Positions 1 through 8,579 of a stretch of DNA of 64,000 bases are shown in pieces; the stretch's first letter is position 1, and the number at the start of each line of letters is the position of its first letter. Position numbers and translations under genes: made by a program. The notes beneath the pieces are model-generated. The model was not told the origin of the DNA. It saw only the letters and a program-made list of their open reading frames with translations, and did not search any database. The DNA comes from Erythrobacter oryzae (lineage in GTDB: Bacteria > Pseudomonadota > Alphaproteobacteria > Sphingomonadales > Sphingomonadaceae), in contig NZ_JASCXI010000001.1 of NCBI RefSeq assembly GCF_030271515.1, positions 434,001 to 498,000 of the forward strand, written 5' to 3'.

Positions 1-111
1 ACCCGCGACAGCCGCGCCGGTTTCCAGTTCGAGCGGATCATCCGGCTCGACGATTTCGTCGCGATCATCGACCAGCTCCAGCCCAACCCGCGCCTGCGCC
101 GCCCGCGCTAG
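1..111 (+). CDS. C-terminal end of an unidentified protein (5' truncated by window)
   Basis: Frame 1 is open from the first base to a TAG, giving 36 residues. The tail is amphipathic and ends in a Pro/Arg-rich stretch (LQPNPRLRRPR). No catalytic or family-defining motif is visible. The pattern FxFERIIRLDDF resembles the end of some sphingomonad PilZ-type proteins, but that is only an impression. The codon use matches the downstream genes, so it is probably a genuine gene end. Confidence 0.5.
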   Translation, partial: TRDSRAGFQFERIIRLDDFVAIIDQLQPNPRLRRPR

Positions 112-172
112 CCCAAGCTAAAGTCGCGGGCGCACAAGTTTCGCCTGCTTGGCAGAGTCGCGAACGCCTGCC

Positions 173-1465
173 ATGGCGCGCGGCGTGACCGACGCTGTGA
201 CCGAACCTGCCTCCCCGCTTCAGATACCCGATTACCGGCGCTATTGGCTGGCGCGCTTCATGGGCGTGTTTGCCACCATGTCGATGGTGGTGCTGCTGGG
301 CTACCAGCTCTATGCCGTCGCGCGCGACGATTACGGGATGAGCGTGGCCGAGGCCTCGTTCCAGCTCGGCCTCCTGGGCCTCGCGCAATTCGTGCCGCTG
401 TTTCTGCTGACCCCGGTCGCAGGCCTCGCCGCCGACCGTTTCGACCGCCGCCATGTCGCGGCCTTCGCGAACGGGATCGACGGGCTCGTGGCCGTGGTGC
501 TGGCGCTCGCGACCTGGGCTGATGCCTTGAACCTGCCGATCCTCTTCACCCTCGCCGCCGCGCACGGCGCAGCGCGGGTGTTCCTCGGCCCCTCGATGAG
601 CGCCATTGCGCCCAACATCGTCCCCCCTGCCCTGCTGCCGCGCGCCATCGCGCTGTCCTCGATCGCCTGGCAGACCGCGAGCGTCGCCGGCCCGGCGGTG
701 GGCGGGCTGATCTTCGCGCGGGCCGAGTGGCTACCGCACGCGCTTTCCTCCGCGTTGCTCGGCTGCTCGATGCTGCTGATCCTCACCGTGCGCCCGGTGC
801 GCGCCAAGCAAGACGGGCCGCGCCTCAAACCCCTGAAGCAGATCACAGAGGGCATGATCTATGTTTGGCGCGAGCGCTTCCTGCTGGGATGCATCACGCT
901 CGATCTTTTCGCGGTGCTGCTGGCGGGGGCGACCGCGCTGCTGCCGGTGTTCGCGCGCGACATCCTGTTCGTCGGCCCCGAGGGGCTCGGGCTGATGCGC
1001 GCCGCCCCCGCATTCGGCGCGGCAAGCGTGGCGCTGTGGCTGTCCTTCCGCCCGCTCCAGCGCGAGGTCGGGGTCAAGATGCTGTGGGCGGTCGCGGCCT
1101 TCGGGGCGCTGACGATAGCCTTCGCCTTCTCGCGATACTTCGTCCTGTCGCTGGCGATTCTCGCGGCGATGGGCGCGGTCGACATGGTGTCGGTCTTCAT
1201 CCGCTCGTCGCTGGTCCAGCTCTTCACGCCCGATGAAAAGCGCGGGCGGGTTTCATCCATCTCCGGGCTTGCCATCTCTGCGTCGAACGAGCTGGGCGAA
1301 ATGCAGTCCGGCCTTGCCGCAGCCTTGCTGGGCGCGGTCGGCGCGGTTGTATTCGGCGGGGCGGGTGCGATAGTCGTGACATTGGTCTGGGCGTGGTACT
1401 TCCCCGAACTGCGCCGCGCCCGCAGCTTCGAGCCGCAGGAATTGAAGAGAGAGGTAGCATCATGA
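173..1465 (+). CDS. MFS transporter, EntS/DUF894-like exporter
   Basis: A hydrophobic protein of about 430 residues with roughly twelve membrane segments, in the inner membrane. The loop after the second segment carries the MFS motif A-like sequence [13 protein letters not shown], and the layout (short N-tail, central cytoplasmic loop near residue 200) matches the MFS_3/enterobactin-exporter branch. These are proton-driven efflux proteins; the substrate cannot be read from sequence. The start is uncertain: ATG at 173 was chosen, a TTG at 149 would add eight residues, and neither has a clear Shine-Dalgarno. Its TGA overlaps the cysK ATG in an ATGA, so the two are translationally coupled. Confidence 0.85.
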   Translation: MARGVTDAVTEPASPLQIPDYRRYWLARFMGVFATMSMVVLLGYQLYAVARDDYGMSVAEASFQLGLLGLAQFVPLFLLTPVAGLAADRFDRRHVAAFANGIDGLVAVVLALATWADALNLPILFTLAAAHGAARVFLGPSMSAIAPNIVPPALLPRAIALSSIAWQTASVAGPAVGGLIFARAEWLPHALSSALLGCSMLLILTVRPVRAKQDGPRLKPLKQITEGMIYVWRERFLLGCITLDLFAVLLAGATALLPVFARDILFVGPEGLGLMRAAPAFGAASVALWLSFRPLQREVGVKMLWAVAAFGALTIAFAFSRYFVLSLAILAAMGAVDMVSVFIRSSLVQLFTPDEKRGRVSSISGLAISASNELGEMQSGLAAALLGAVGAVVFGGAGAIVVTLVWAWYFPELRRARSFEPQELKREVAS

Positions 1466-2382
1466 AGGCCGACAACATCCTCGCCACCATCGGCGGCACC
1501 CCGCATATCCGCCTCGCCCGGCTGTTCCCCGATCACGAGGTGTGGGTGAAGTCGGAACGCGCCAATCCCGGCGGCTCGATCAAGGACCGCATCGCGCTTG
1601 CCATGGTCGAGGATGCCGAGGCGCGCGGCGCGCTGAAACCGGGCGGGACGATTGTCGAGCCGACCTCGGGCAACACCGGGATCGGCCTCGCGATGGTCGC
1701 TGCCGTGAAGGGCTACCGTCTGGTGCTGGTCATGCCCGAATCGATGTCGGTCGAGCGCCGCCGGTTGATGCTCGCCTATGGCGCCAGCTTCGATCTCACC
1801 CCGCGCGAGAAGGGCATGAAGGGCGCGATCGAGCGGGCGATGGAGCTGGTCGCGCAGACGCCGGGCGCATGGATGCCGAGCCAGTTCGATAACGCCGCCA
1901 ACCCCGCAGTCCACGCCCGCACCACCGCGCAGGAAATCCTCGCCGACTTTGCCGATAGCCCGGTCGACGTCATGATCACCGGCGTCGGCACCGGCGGGCA
2001 CCTCACCGGCTGCGCCGAGGAATTGAAGAAGCACTGGCCCGCGATGAAGGCTTACGGCGTTGAACCCGCGCTTTCGCCGGTCATCAACGGCGGCCAGCCC
2101 GGCCCGCACCCGATTCAGGGAATCGGCGCAGGCTTCATACCGGGCAACCTCCACACCGCTGCCATTGACGGCGCGATTGCGGTCGATGCCGAGGAGGCCA
2201 AGGAAATGGCCCGCCGCGCGGCGCGCGAGGAAGGGATGCTGGTCGGCATCTCGAGCGGCGCGACGCTCGCCGCCATCGCCAGCAAGCTCGCCGATCTGCC
2301 GGCGGGTTCGCGGGTGCTCGGCTTCAACTACGATACCGGCGAGCGGTACCTCTCGGTGCCCGATTTTCTGCCGGTGGAGTAA
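1462..2382 (+). CDS. cysK: cysteine synthase A / O-acetylserine sulfhydrylase
   Basis: A PLP enzyme (306 aa, normal family length) that makes L-cysteine from O-acetylserine and sulfide in the cytoplasm. The PLP lysine is K41 in GGSIKDR; TSGNTG (residues 68-73) binds the substrate and [10 protein letters not shown] binds the PLP phosphate. The C-terminal GERYLS is also typical. The ATG at 1462 overlaps the exporter's stop by 4 bp. A longer frame opens at 1393 but lies inside the exporter gene. It could be a cystathionine beta-synthase-like paralogue, but the length and motifs favour CysK/CysM. Confidence 0.92.
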   Translation: MKADNILATIGGTPHIRLARLFPDHEVWVKSERANPGGSIKDRIALAMVEDAEARGALKPGGTIVEPTSGNTGIGLAMVAAVKGYRLVLVMPESMSVERRRLMLAYGASFDLTPREKGMKGAIERAMELVAQTPGAWMPSQFDNAANPAVHARTTAQEILADFADSPVDVMITGVGTGGHLTGCAEELKKHWPAMKAYGVEPALSPVINGGQPGPHPIQGIGAGFIPGNLHTAAIDGAIAVDAEEAKEMARRAAREEGMLVGISSGATLAAIASKLADLPAGSRVLGFNYDTGERYLSVPDFLPVE

Positions 2383-2384
2383 GG

Positions 2385-3086
2385 ATGCCCGAACGCATCG
2401 ACTATGCCGATGGCGAAACCGCGCTGACCGGATGGCTGGCGCGGCCTTCGGGCCCTCCACGCGCGGCCGTGGCGGTGTTCCCGACCTTCATGAACATCAC
2501 CCCGGGCGTCGCTGCCAAGGCCGAGGCGCTCGCCGAAGCGGGTTGCGTGGCGCTGGTCGGAGATTTCTACGGCCCCGATGCGCCGCATGATATCGAGAGC
2601 GCCTTTGCGGCGATGGAGCGGCTGCGCGCCGATCCTCACGTGATGCGGCGGCGCTTGCGGGCGACGCTCGACTGTCTCACCGGACTGGCGCCCGGCCTCC
2701 CGCAGATCGCGACCGGTTTCTGCCTTGGCGGGATGGCGGTGCTCGAACTGGCACGCGACGGCGCCGACCTCGTGCTGGCGGCAAGCTTCCATGGCCTGCT
2801 CGCCACCCCCCTGCCCGCCGTCGCCCCGATCAAGCCCCGGCTGCTGGTGTGTCACGGCGACGCGGATTCGCTTGTCCCCAGGTCCGACGTCATCGCCTTC
2901 TGGGAGGAGATGGACCGCGTGGGTGCGGACTGGCACTTCCTGTCTTTCGCGCGCGTCGAGCACGGCTTCACCAACCCCTTCACACCCACGGGCGAAGCCA
3001 ATCCGGCCTATGACCCGCTGGCCGACCGGCAATCGTGGAGCGCCCTGATGGGCCTGATCGACGCCGCCACCGGCAGGTCCGAATAA
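2385..3086 (+). CDS. dienelactone hydrolase family protein
   Basis: An alpha/beta hydrolase of 233 aa. The nucleophile is Cys113 in GFCLGG, as in dienelactone hydrolases (Cys rather than Ser), followed by Asp in CHGDAD and His in VEHGF, completing the Cys-Asp-His triad. The likely reaction is hydrolysis of a lactone or ester; the true substrate is unknown. It starts two bases after the cysK stop, with the end of cysK supplying the ribosome-binding context, so exporter-cysK-hydrolase form one transcription unit. No aromatic ring-cleavage genes are nearby, so a role in chloroaromatic degradation is not supported. Confidence 0.85.
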   Translation: MPERIDYADGETALTGWLARPSGPPRAAVAVFPTFMNITPGVAAKAEALAEAGCVALVGDFYGPDAPHDIESAFAAMERLRADPHVMRRRLRATLDCLTGLAPGLPQIATGFCLGGMAVLELARDGADLVLAASFHGLLATPLPAVAPIKPRLLVCHGDADSLVPRSDVIAFWEEMDRVGADWHFLSFARVEHGFTNPFTPTGEANPAYDPLADRQSWSALMGLIDAATGRSE

Positions 3087-3166
3087 CCCTTTTCTTAACC
3101 CTGTGCGCGTAAGCCTTTGGCCCGGTTGCCGGTGCAATCAAGTCTCTGCTCGGGAAATACGCGCCC

Positions 3167-3784
3167 ATGAAGTTCATCAAGCTCGAATCGCGCGGCGGGA
3201 ACTACCTCGTGGTGGCGTCGAACGTCGCGTGGCTGCGCACCGCCGAGAACGGGCAGACCAGCGTCGGCATCGTCGGCGGGCAGCCGCTGCTGGTGGTCGG
3301 CTCGATCGAGGAGGTGGCCGAGAAAATTCAGGCAGGCCTCGCGCAGGCATCCGCCGAAGCGCCTGCGCCCGCAGTGCCAGCCCCCGCTTCTGTGGCAGCA
3401 CCCGCACCCGTCCCCGCCCCCGCTCCGGTGGCGCCGCCGGTTGCCGCCCCGGTTCCTTCCGTGCCTGCGCCCGCGCCGCAGCCCGAAGCCGTCGCTCCGC
3501 AGCCCGAAGCCGTCGCACCGCCGCCGCCTCCGCCACCCGCCCCCGAGCCTGAGCCGGAACCCGAGCCCGAATCCGAAGACATCCTCCCCGCGCCCGAACC
3601 CGAGCCTGAACCGGCTCCGCGCGCTGCACCGCAGGTGGCACCCGCTGCCGCAGCCCCCGCCGCGGCGCGTCCCCGCGTTGCCTCCGCGCGTTCGGCAAGC
3701 CAGTGGGAGCGCCCCGCCTCGGCAGCGCCCAAAAGCCTCAAGATGAAAGTCAGCTCGCAGCGCATGATGGGGATGCTGGACTAG
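3167..3784 (+). CDS. hypothetical protein with FlbD-like head and Pro/Ala/Glu-rich region
   Basis: 205 aa. The first 55 residues form a compact beta-rich unit (KFIKLESRGGNYLVVASN, then GQTSVGIVGGQPLLVVGS) that looks like the small FlbD/DUF-type domains. Residues about 60-170 are low complexity: proline/alanine repeats, two identical QPEAVAP units and a run of glutamate-proline dipeptides. The basic C-terminus (SLKMKVSSQRMMGML) is compact again. No signal peptide or membrane segment is visible. The low-complexity part also opens long false frames on the opposite strand. Function unknown; a scaffold or linker role is a guess. Confidence 0.7.
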   Translation: MKFIKLESRGGNYLVVASNVAWLRTAENGQTSVGIVGGQPLLVVGSIEEVAEKIQAGLAQASAEAPAPAVPAPASVAAPAPVPAPAPVAPPVAAPVPSVPAPAPQPEAVAPQPEAVAPPPPPPPAPEPEPEPEPESEDILPAPEPEPEPAPRAAPQVAPAAAAPAAARPRVASARSASQWERPASAAPKSLKMKVSSQRMMGMLD

Positions 3785-3874
3785 CATCCGCTCCCTCGAC
3801 TGCCTGTCGCAAATTTCATTGCGATTGGAGCGCCGCCTGATACCTCTTCCCTCATCTACAGGGGAGATCAGCAC

Positions 3875-5380
3875 ATGAAGCGAGCTTGGACGGGATGGAC
3901 CTTGGCTGCGGTAATCGCGCTGGCGAGCGCGCCGCTGGCCGCCGAGACACCGCAGCGGGAAAAGATCGCAGCCACCGTCGCCGCGCGGCATGACGCCACT
4001 CTCGAAGCGCTCAAGGACTGGGTCGCGCTCCCCACCATTGCCGCCGAGAAGCGCGGCACGCCCGAGGGGGCGGAATACATGCTGAAGCTCGCGCTCGATG
4101 CCGGGTTCCAGCAGGCGAAGATCATCCCCACCGACGGCGTCCCCGCCGTCTTCGCGACGCTCGATGCGGGGGCCAAGACCACCGTCGGCATCTACTTCAT
4201 GTATGACGTCAAGCAGTTCGACCCGGCCGAGTGGAGCACCGCCCCGCTCGAGGCGACGCTGGTCGACCGCCCGGGCGAAGGCACCGCGATCGTCGGGCGC
4301 GGGGTGGTCAACCAGAAGGGCCCCGAAATGGCCTTCCTCGCCGCGATCAAGGCGATTCAGGCGAGCGGGCAGAAGCTCCCCGTCAATCTCGTGCTGGTGG
4401 CCGAGGGCGAGGAAGAGGTCGCCTCGACCCACTTCGATCAGGTCGTTGCCGTGCCCGAAGTGCAGGCCGCGCTGGCGAAGGCGATCGGCGTTTTCATCCC
4501 CTCGGCCAACCAGAACCGTGACGGCAGTGCGGGGATCACCCTCGGGGCCAAGGGCGCGGTCGAGTTCCAGCTGGTGGTGGGCGGCGAGACCTCGGACAAA
4601 TATCCCAAGACCGACATCCACTCCTCGAACTACGCCCGGATCGAGAACCCGGCGTGGCGTCTGGTCAAGGCGCTCGATACCCTCGTGGCCGATGACGGGC
4701 ACACCCCCGCGATCGATGGCTGGTTCGAGAATGTCCAGCCCCTCACCCCGCGCCAGCGCGAGCTGATCGCGCAAAGCATCAAGCCCGGCGCCGAAGCGGG
4801 TGAGAAGGCGCTGCTCGGCGTGGGGCGCTGGATCAATGACGAGGACTATCGCACCAGCCTCGAGCGGTTCTATTCGCAGCCGACCGTCAACATCCAGGGC
4901 CTCGTTTCGGGCTACACCGGCGAGGGCGGCAAGACCGTGCTGCCGGGCCGCGCCGAGGCGAAGCTCGAATTCCGGCTCGTCCCGAACATGACCAAGGCCG
5001 AGGCGGTGAGCAAGCTGCAGGCCCACCTCGCCCGCCGCGGATTCGACGATGTGCGGGTGACGGTCTCGGGCGGCTATGGCCCCAACGAGACCGCTGAGGA
5101 TTCGGCGCTGATCCGCGCGCAGAAGAAGCTCTTCGAGGCGCAGGGCATCCCCTACACCATCCGCCCGCGCAATGCCGGGAGCTGGCCGGGGGTGATCTTC
5201 AACGGCCCGCCGCTGAACCTCCCCGCCTCGCAATTCGGCCTCGGCCGCGGCGGCGGCGCGCATGCGCCCAACGAGTGGTTCCTGATCACAAGCACCGACC
5301 CCAAGGTCTACGGGCTCGACGAGGTCACGATGGCCTATGTCGACTACCTCTACGTCATTGCGGAAGAAGCGAAGAAGTAG
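3875..5380 (+). CDS. secreted M20 family metallopeptidase-like protein with altered metal ligands
   Basis: 501 aa with an N-terminal signal peptide (cleavage near residue 22, after APLAA), so periplasmic. Overall it matches M20 dipeptidase/acetylornithine-deacetylase-like hydrolases: catalytic EGEEEVAS (E177-E181), a dimerisation insert in the middle, and a C-terminal GGGAHAPNE that supplies the last His ligand. However, the usual HYDV motif reads MYDV (Met109, Asp111) and the usual bridging Asp in the DxKG block is Asn146 (VVNQKG). Either this clade binds metal differently or it has lost catalysis. The gene is preceded by GGGGAG 9 bp before ATG and followed by a shared terminator. Confidence 0.85.
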   Translation: MKRAWTGWTLAAVIALASAPLAAETPQREKIAATVAARHDATLEALKDWVALPTIAAEKRGTPEGAEYMLKLALDAGFQQAKIIPTDGVPAVFATLDAGAKTTVGIYFMYDVKQFDPAEWSTAPLEATLVDRPGEGTAIVGRGVVNQKGPEMAFLAAIKAIQASGQKLPVNLVLVAEGEEEVASTHFDQVVAVPEVQAALAKAIGVFIPSANQNRDGSAGITLGAKGAVEFQLVVGGETSDKYPKTDIHSSNYARIENPAWRLVKALDTLVADDGHTPAIDGWFENVQPLTPRQRELIAQSIKPGAEAGEKALLGVGRWINDEDYRTSLERFYSQPTVNIQGLVSGYTGEGGKTVLPGRAEAKLEFRLVPNMTKAEAVSKLQAHLARRGFDDVRVTVSGGYGPNETAEDSALIRAQKKLFEAQGIPYTIRPRNAGSWPGVIFNGPPLNLPASQFGLGRGGGAHAPNEWFLITSTDPKVYGLDEVTMAYVDYLYVIAEEAKK

Positions 5381-5393
5381 GCCGGACACAACA

Positions 5394-5430
5394 AAAAGGG
5401 CCGCCCTGCGCGATGCGGGGCGGCCCTTTT
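5394..5430. terminator. bidirectional Rho-independent terminator
   Basis: A perfect 13-bp inverted repeat: AAAAGGGCCGCCC at 5394-5406 and its complement at 5418-5430, with an 11-nt loop. It ends in T's on both strands. It lies between the convergent M20-like gene and acyl-CoA dehydrogenase gene and can stop both. Confidence 0.9.
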
Positions 5431-5452
5431 CCGTGTCCTTGGCAAAGGTGCC

Positions 5453-7258
5453 TTACGCGGCGGTCGCGAAGGCCTCGGCCGGCAGCTTCATCATGTATTC
5501 GCTGCCCGCCTCCAGCTTGCGGCGCAGCGCGCCCGCATCGGGGAGGAAGCGTTCGGCGTAGTAGTTTGCCGAGACCAGCTTAGCTTCATAGAAGGCCTTG
5601 TCGTCAGCGCCCTCGGCGAGCTTCGCCTGTGCAACCTTGGCCATCTTCAGCCAGAAGTGCCCGAGCGTCACGATGCCCATGATGTGCATGTAGTGGTGCG
5701 CGCCCGCGCCGAGGTGGTTGGGGTTTCCGAGCGCGTTCTGCATGAACCACATCGTCGCCGCCTTCTGCTCGCCCAGCGCCTTTTCGAGGCGTTCGGCGAT
5801 GCTCTTCAGCGCCTCGTCCTGCTTGGCGGCGGCGATTTCCTCGTCGATCATCGCGAAGAAGGCCTGGATCGCCTTGCCCCCGCCCGCGGCAAGCTTGCGG
5901 CCGCACAGGTCCATCGCCTGCACGCCGTTGGCGCCTTCGTAGATCATCGCGATGCGGCTATCGCGCACGAACTGCTCCATGCCCCACTCGCGCACATAGC
6001 CGTGGCCGCCGAACACCTGCTGCATGTTGTTGGCGATGTCATAGCCCTTGTCGGTGCCGTAGCCCTTGATCACCGGGGTCATAAGCCCGATCAGCAGGTC
6101 GGCAGCCTCGCGCTCTTCCGGGGTCTGCGCCTTGTGGGTGAGGTCGACCTGGAGCGCGCCCCACAGGCAAAGGGCGCGCATGGCCTCGGTGAAGACCTTG
6201 GCGTCCATCAACATCCGGCGCACGTCGGGGTGGACGAAGATCGGATCGGCCTTGGCTTCCGGCTCGGCCGGACCCGTCAGCGCGCGGCCCTGACGGCGGT
6301 CGAGCGCATAGGCAACGGCGTTCTGATAGGCGACCTCGGCCTGGGCATAGCCCTGAATCCCGACGCCAAGGCGCGCGGCGTTCATCATGATGAACATCGC
6401 GGCGAGCCCCTTGTTCTCCTCGCCAACGAGGTAGCCGGTCGCCCCATCGTAGTTGAGGAGGCACGTGGCGTTGCCGTGAATGCCCATCTTCTTCTCGATC
6501 GAACCGCAGGTGACGCCGTTGCGCATCCCCGGATTGCCGTTCTCGTCGAGCAGGAACTTGGGCACGATGAAGAGCGAGATGCCCTTGGTGCTGTCCGGCG
6601 CACCAGGGGTCTTGGCCAGCACCAGGTGGATGATGTTGCTGGTCAGGTCATGCTCGCCGGCCGAGATGAAGATCTTGGTGCCGGTGATCGCATAGGTGCC
6701 GTCGCCATTGGGCACGGCCTTGGTGCGGATCATGCCGAGATCGGTGCCGCAGTGCGGCTCGGTCAGGTTCATCGTGCCCGACCATTCGCCCGAGATCATC
6801 TTGGGCACGTAAGTCGCCTTCTGCTCGTCCGAACCCTTGGCGAGGATCGCCGAGACCGCGCCGTGGGTGAGGCCGGGATACATGGCGAAGGCCTGGTTGG
6901 CGGTGCCGGTATATTCCTCGAGCACGAAGCCGAGCACGTGCGGCAGGCCCTGCCCGCCGAACTCCTCGGGCTGTGCCAGCGTGCCCCAACCGCTCTCGAC
7001 ATAGGCCTGATAGGCCTCCTTGAAGCCCGGAGGGGTGGTGACGCTGCCGTCCTCGTGACGGGTGCAGCCATGCTCGTCCCCCGCCTGGTTGATCGGCGCG
7101 AGCACCTCGGCGCAGAACTTGCCGGCCTCGTTGACGACCGTCTCGATCATGTCGGGCGTCGCGTTCTCGAATCCCGGCAGGTTGCCGTAGCTGGCAAGGT
7201 CGAGCACCTCGTTGATGATGAAACGCGTGTCGCGGGTGGGCGCGGTGTAGGTCGGCAT
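5453..7258 (-). CDS. acyl-CoA dehydrogenase, long (DmdC/FadE-type with C-terminal extension)
   Basis: A flavoprotein of 601 aa. It holds the standard acyl-CoA dehydrogenase domains (N-terminal helical, beta-barrel with LTEPHCGTDLG, C-terminal helical with FGGHGYVREWGMEQ) and a C-terminal extension of about 120 residues typical of 3-methylmercaptopropionyl-CoA dehydrogenase-like enzymes. The IYEGANG motif carries the likely catalytic Glu. It oxidises an acyl-CoA to the 2-enoyl-CoA in the cytoplasm; chain length or a DMSP-related substrate cannot be decided here. The gene lies 53 bp downstream of a MerR-type regulator on the same strand, and the two are probably co-transcribed. Confidence 0.9.
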   Translation of the reverse strand: MPTYTAPTRDTRFIINEVLDLASYGNLPGFENATPDMIETVVNEAGKFCAEVLAPINQAGDEHGCTRHEDGSVTTPPGFKEAYQAYVESGWGTLAQPEEFGGQGLPHVLGFVLEEYTGTANQAFAMYPGLTHGAVSAILAKGSDEQKATYVPKMISGEWSGTMNLTEPHCGTDLGMIRTKAVPNGDGTYAITGTKIFISAGEHDLTSNIIHLVLAKTPGAPDSTKGISLFIVPKFLLDENGNPGMRNGVTCGSIEKKMGIHGNATCLLNYDGATGYLVGEENKGLAAMFIMMNAARLGVGIQGYAQAEVAYQNAVAYALDRRQGRALTGPAEPEAKADPIFVHPDVRRMLMDAKVFTEAMRALCLWGALQVDLTHKAQTPEEREAADLLIGLMTPVIKGYGTDKGYDIANNMQQVFGGHGYVREWGMEQFVRDSRIAMIYEGANGVQAMDLCGRKLAAGGGKAIQAFFAMIDEEIAAAKQDEALKSIAERLEKALGEQKAATMWFMQNALGNPNHLGAGAHHYMHIMGIVTLGHFWLKMAKVAQAKLAEGADDKAFYEAKLVSANYYAERFLPDAGALRRKLEAGSEYMMKLPAEAFATAA

Positions 7259-7311
7259 CGGTTGATCCCTCTGGTGTGCAGACGTGTTGAAGCGGGGTTG
7301 GCCCTAGCGCA

Positions 7312-7773
7312 TCAGCGCAGGTCGAGCTTTTCGATTTCGGCCACGAAGTCGGTCAGTTCCTTGATCGAGCTGTCGATGTCGTCGCGCTGCGCCTTCAATT
7401 TGGCGATATGCGTGCGGCACTTTTCGATCGTGACGCGGCGCTGTTCGACGCGGCCGTCGTCAAGATCGTAGAGGTCGATCATCTCGCGGATTTCGGTGAG
7501 CGAGAAGCCGACGTTCTTGGCGCGCATGATCCAGGCGAGCCGCGCGCGGTCGCGCTTCGAATAGACGCGGGTCAGCCCCACGCGCGCCGGGCTGATCAGC
7601 CCCTCGTCCTCGTAGAAGCGCAGCGCGCGGGCGGTGCAGCCGAATTCCGAGGTGAGGTCGGAAATGGTGAAATGTTCGCGCTCGTGGACATCCGGCCGAT
7701 CGAGATGCGCACCGTTGCGGCGCGGTTCGGCGGCGGGATCTGCGGCGGTGGTGGAAGCGGGAGCGGTAGCCAT
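7312..7773 (-). CDS. MerR family regulator, LiuR/fatty-acid-degradation type
   Basis: 153 aa. After a 33-residue disordered head comes the MerR winged HTH (FTISDLTSEFGCTARALRFYEDEGLISPAR), then a dimerising coiled coil to the end. There are no C-terminal metal-binding cysteines, so it is not a metal sensor. The short acyl-metabolism branch (LiuR and relatives) controls acyl-CoA catabolism, and the next gene downstream is an acyl-CoA dehydrogenase. A palindrome matching the LiuR operator lies between its own -35 and -10 (7780-7808), which suggests autoregulation. The ligand is unknown. Confidence 0.88.
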   Translation of the reverse strand: MATAPASTTAADPAAEPRRNGAHLDRPDVHEREHFTISDLTSEFGCTARALRFYEDEGLISPARVGLTRVYSKRDRARLAWIMRAKNVGFSLTEIREMIDLYDLDDGRVEQRRVTIEKCRTHIAKLKAQRDDIDSSIKELTDFVAEIEKLDLR

Positions 7774-7779
7774 GCCCGC

Positions 7780-7808
7780 GCTCTACCTTACGTTTACGTG
7801 AGCGTCAA
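7780..7808 (-). promoter_or_regulatory. MerR-type promoter with LiuR-like operator between -35 and -10
   Basis: Read on the minus strand: -35 TTGACG (7808-7803), a 17-bp spacer, -10 TAGAGC (7785-7780). The spacer holds the near-perfect palindrome CTCACGTAAACGTAAG (7802-7787), close to the known LiuR site TTTACGTAAACGTAAA. An operator between -35 and -10 is the classic MerR geometry. The predicted transcription start falls at or within a base or two of the regulator's ATG at 7773, so the mRNA may be leaderless. Confidence 0.7.
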
Positions 7809-8200
7809 GTATCGATCCACCGCAGCACCGCCCCGCCCTCTCCCGCGACGACCTCGCGGTAGAAGCACGAGCGCGCACCGGTGTGGCAGGTGGGGCCGGC
7901 GGGCGTGGCGCGAATCAGCAACGCGTCCTGATCGCAGTCGGTCAGCACCGATTCCACCGCGAGAAAATGCCCCGAAGTCTCGCCCTTCAGCCACAAGGCC
8001 CCGCGCGAACGCGACCAGAAGTGCACCTTGCCGGTCTCGAGCGTTCTCGCGAGCGCCTCGGCGTTCATGTGCGCCACGACCAGCACCGTGCCGTCGGCCG
8101 CATCGACCACAACCGCGGTCAAGAGCCCTGCGGAATCGAATTTGGGAGCAAAGACAAGGCCCTTCTCGCGCTTTTGCGAAGTGAGGACGGGATCGGTCAC
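7805..8200 (-). CDS. hisI: phosphoribosyl-AMP cyclohydrolase
   Basis: Third step of histidine biosynthesis: opens the adenine ring of PR-AMP; cytoplasmic and zinc-dependent. The family pattern is complete: [31 protein letters not shown], the metal-site DCDQDALL, and the paired cysteines in [13 protein letters not shown]. Only the cyclohydrolase half is present; there is no HisE pyrophosphohydrolase domain. The start chosen is GTG at 8200, which has GGAG nine bases upstream. A TTG at 8251 would add 17 residues but has no such site. Its stop overlaps the promoter of the MerR gene downstream. Confidence 0.92.
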   Translation of the reverse strand: MTDPVLTSQKREKGLVFAPKFDSAGLLTAVVVDAADGTVLVVAHMNAEALARTLETGKVHFWSRSRGALWLKGETSGHFLAVESVLTDCDQDALLIRATPAGPTCHTGARSCFYREVVAGEGGAVLRWIDT

Positions 8201-8285
8201 GGGGGCAACTCCAGCAAAGTGAGTAGGCGGCTCATGCAGCGATTGTTGCAAGCAGACAACAGCACGTCACAAAAAATTGCACCCC

Positions 8286-8560
8286 GCGAGGTTTCATCTT
8301 CCGCGTTAGGCAACTCGGTGGAAGAAAGCCTCCGGAGCCTTCGCAAGGGGTTCTCCACCGAACAAGCGGCACCGCCCGGTGCCGGGTTCAGGGGGTGACC
8401 GGACCGCAGACTTGGCAGCGGGGTGCCAGCGCGACCGGTTGAACGATAGGGACTGGATCCCGGCAGCGAAGTTAGGGGGTCGCTGCCTTCGCCCGAGAGG
8501 GCGGATCCTCGCCGTTTCGTCACGTGGCGCCCGGGGTCGAAAGACCTCGGGCGTTATGTT
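8286..8560 (+). ncRNA. putative structured small RNA, family not recognised
   Basis: No gene on either strand covers this stretch, but it folds strongly on the plus strand. GCGAGG (8286-8291) can close with CCTCGC (8507-8512). Inside are CGGTGGA/TCCACCG around 8316-8359, a CCTT-CGC-AAGG hairpin, CGGCACC/GGTGCCG (8368-8384), TGGCA/TGCCA, GGCAGCGA/TCGCTGCC (8462-8487) and CGCCC/GGGCG (8490-8503). It ends in a GAAA-capped 11-bp terminator. It lies between hisI and comF, both on the minus strand, so it is no mRNA leader. I found no tmRNA tag, RNase P or SRP core motif; 6S RNA is the leading guess. Confidence 0.5.
8528..8560 (+). terminator. Rho-independent terminator with GAAA tetraloop
   Basis: CGCCCGGGGTC (8528-8538), loop GAAA, and GACCTCGGGCG (8543-8553): 11 pairs, one of them G-U. 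TTATGTTTTCT follows on the plus strand, whereas the other side is not T-rich. It therefore ends a plus-strand transcript, the putative RNA. Confidence 0.8.
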
Positions 8561-8579
8561 TTCTACGGGCCGACCCGGA

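Noticed and set aside
3095-5389. 764-codon minus-strand frame across the Pro-rich and M20-like genes
   Set aside because: Low-complexity Arg/Gly peptide with no motif; the plus-strand genes have signal peptide, motifs and ribosome sites.
8201-8251. Longer hisI from TTG 8251
   Set aside because: No ribosome site; GTG 8200 has GGAG at proper spacing and fits family length.
8286-8560. tmRNA, RNase P, SRP RNA or cobalamin riboswitch
   Set aside because: No tag reading frame, no P4 or SRP core motif, no downstream same-strand gene close enough for a riboswitch.
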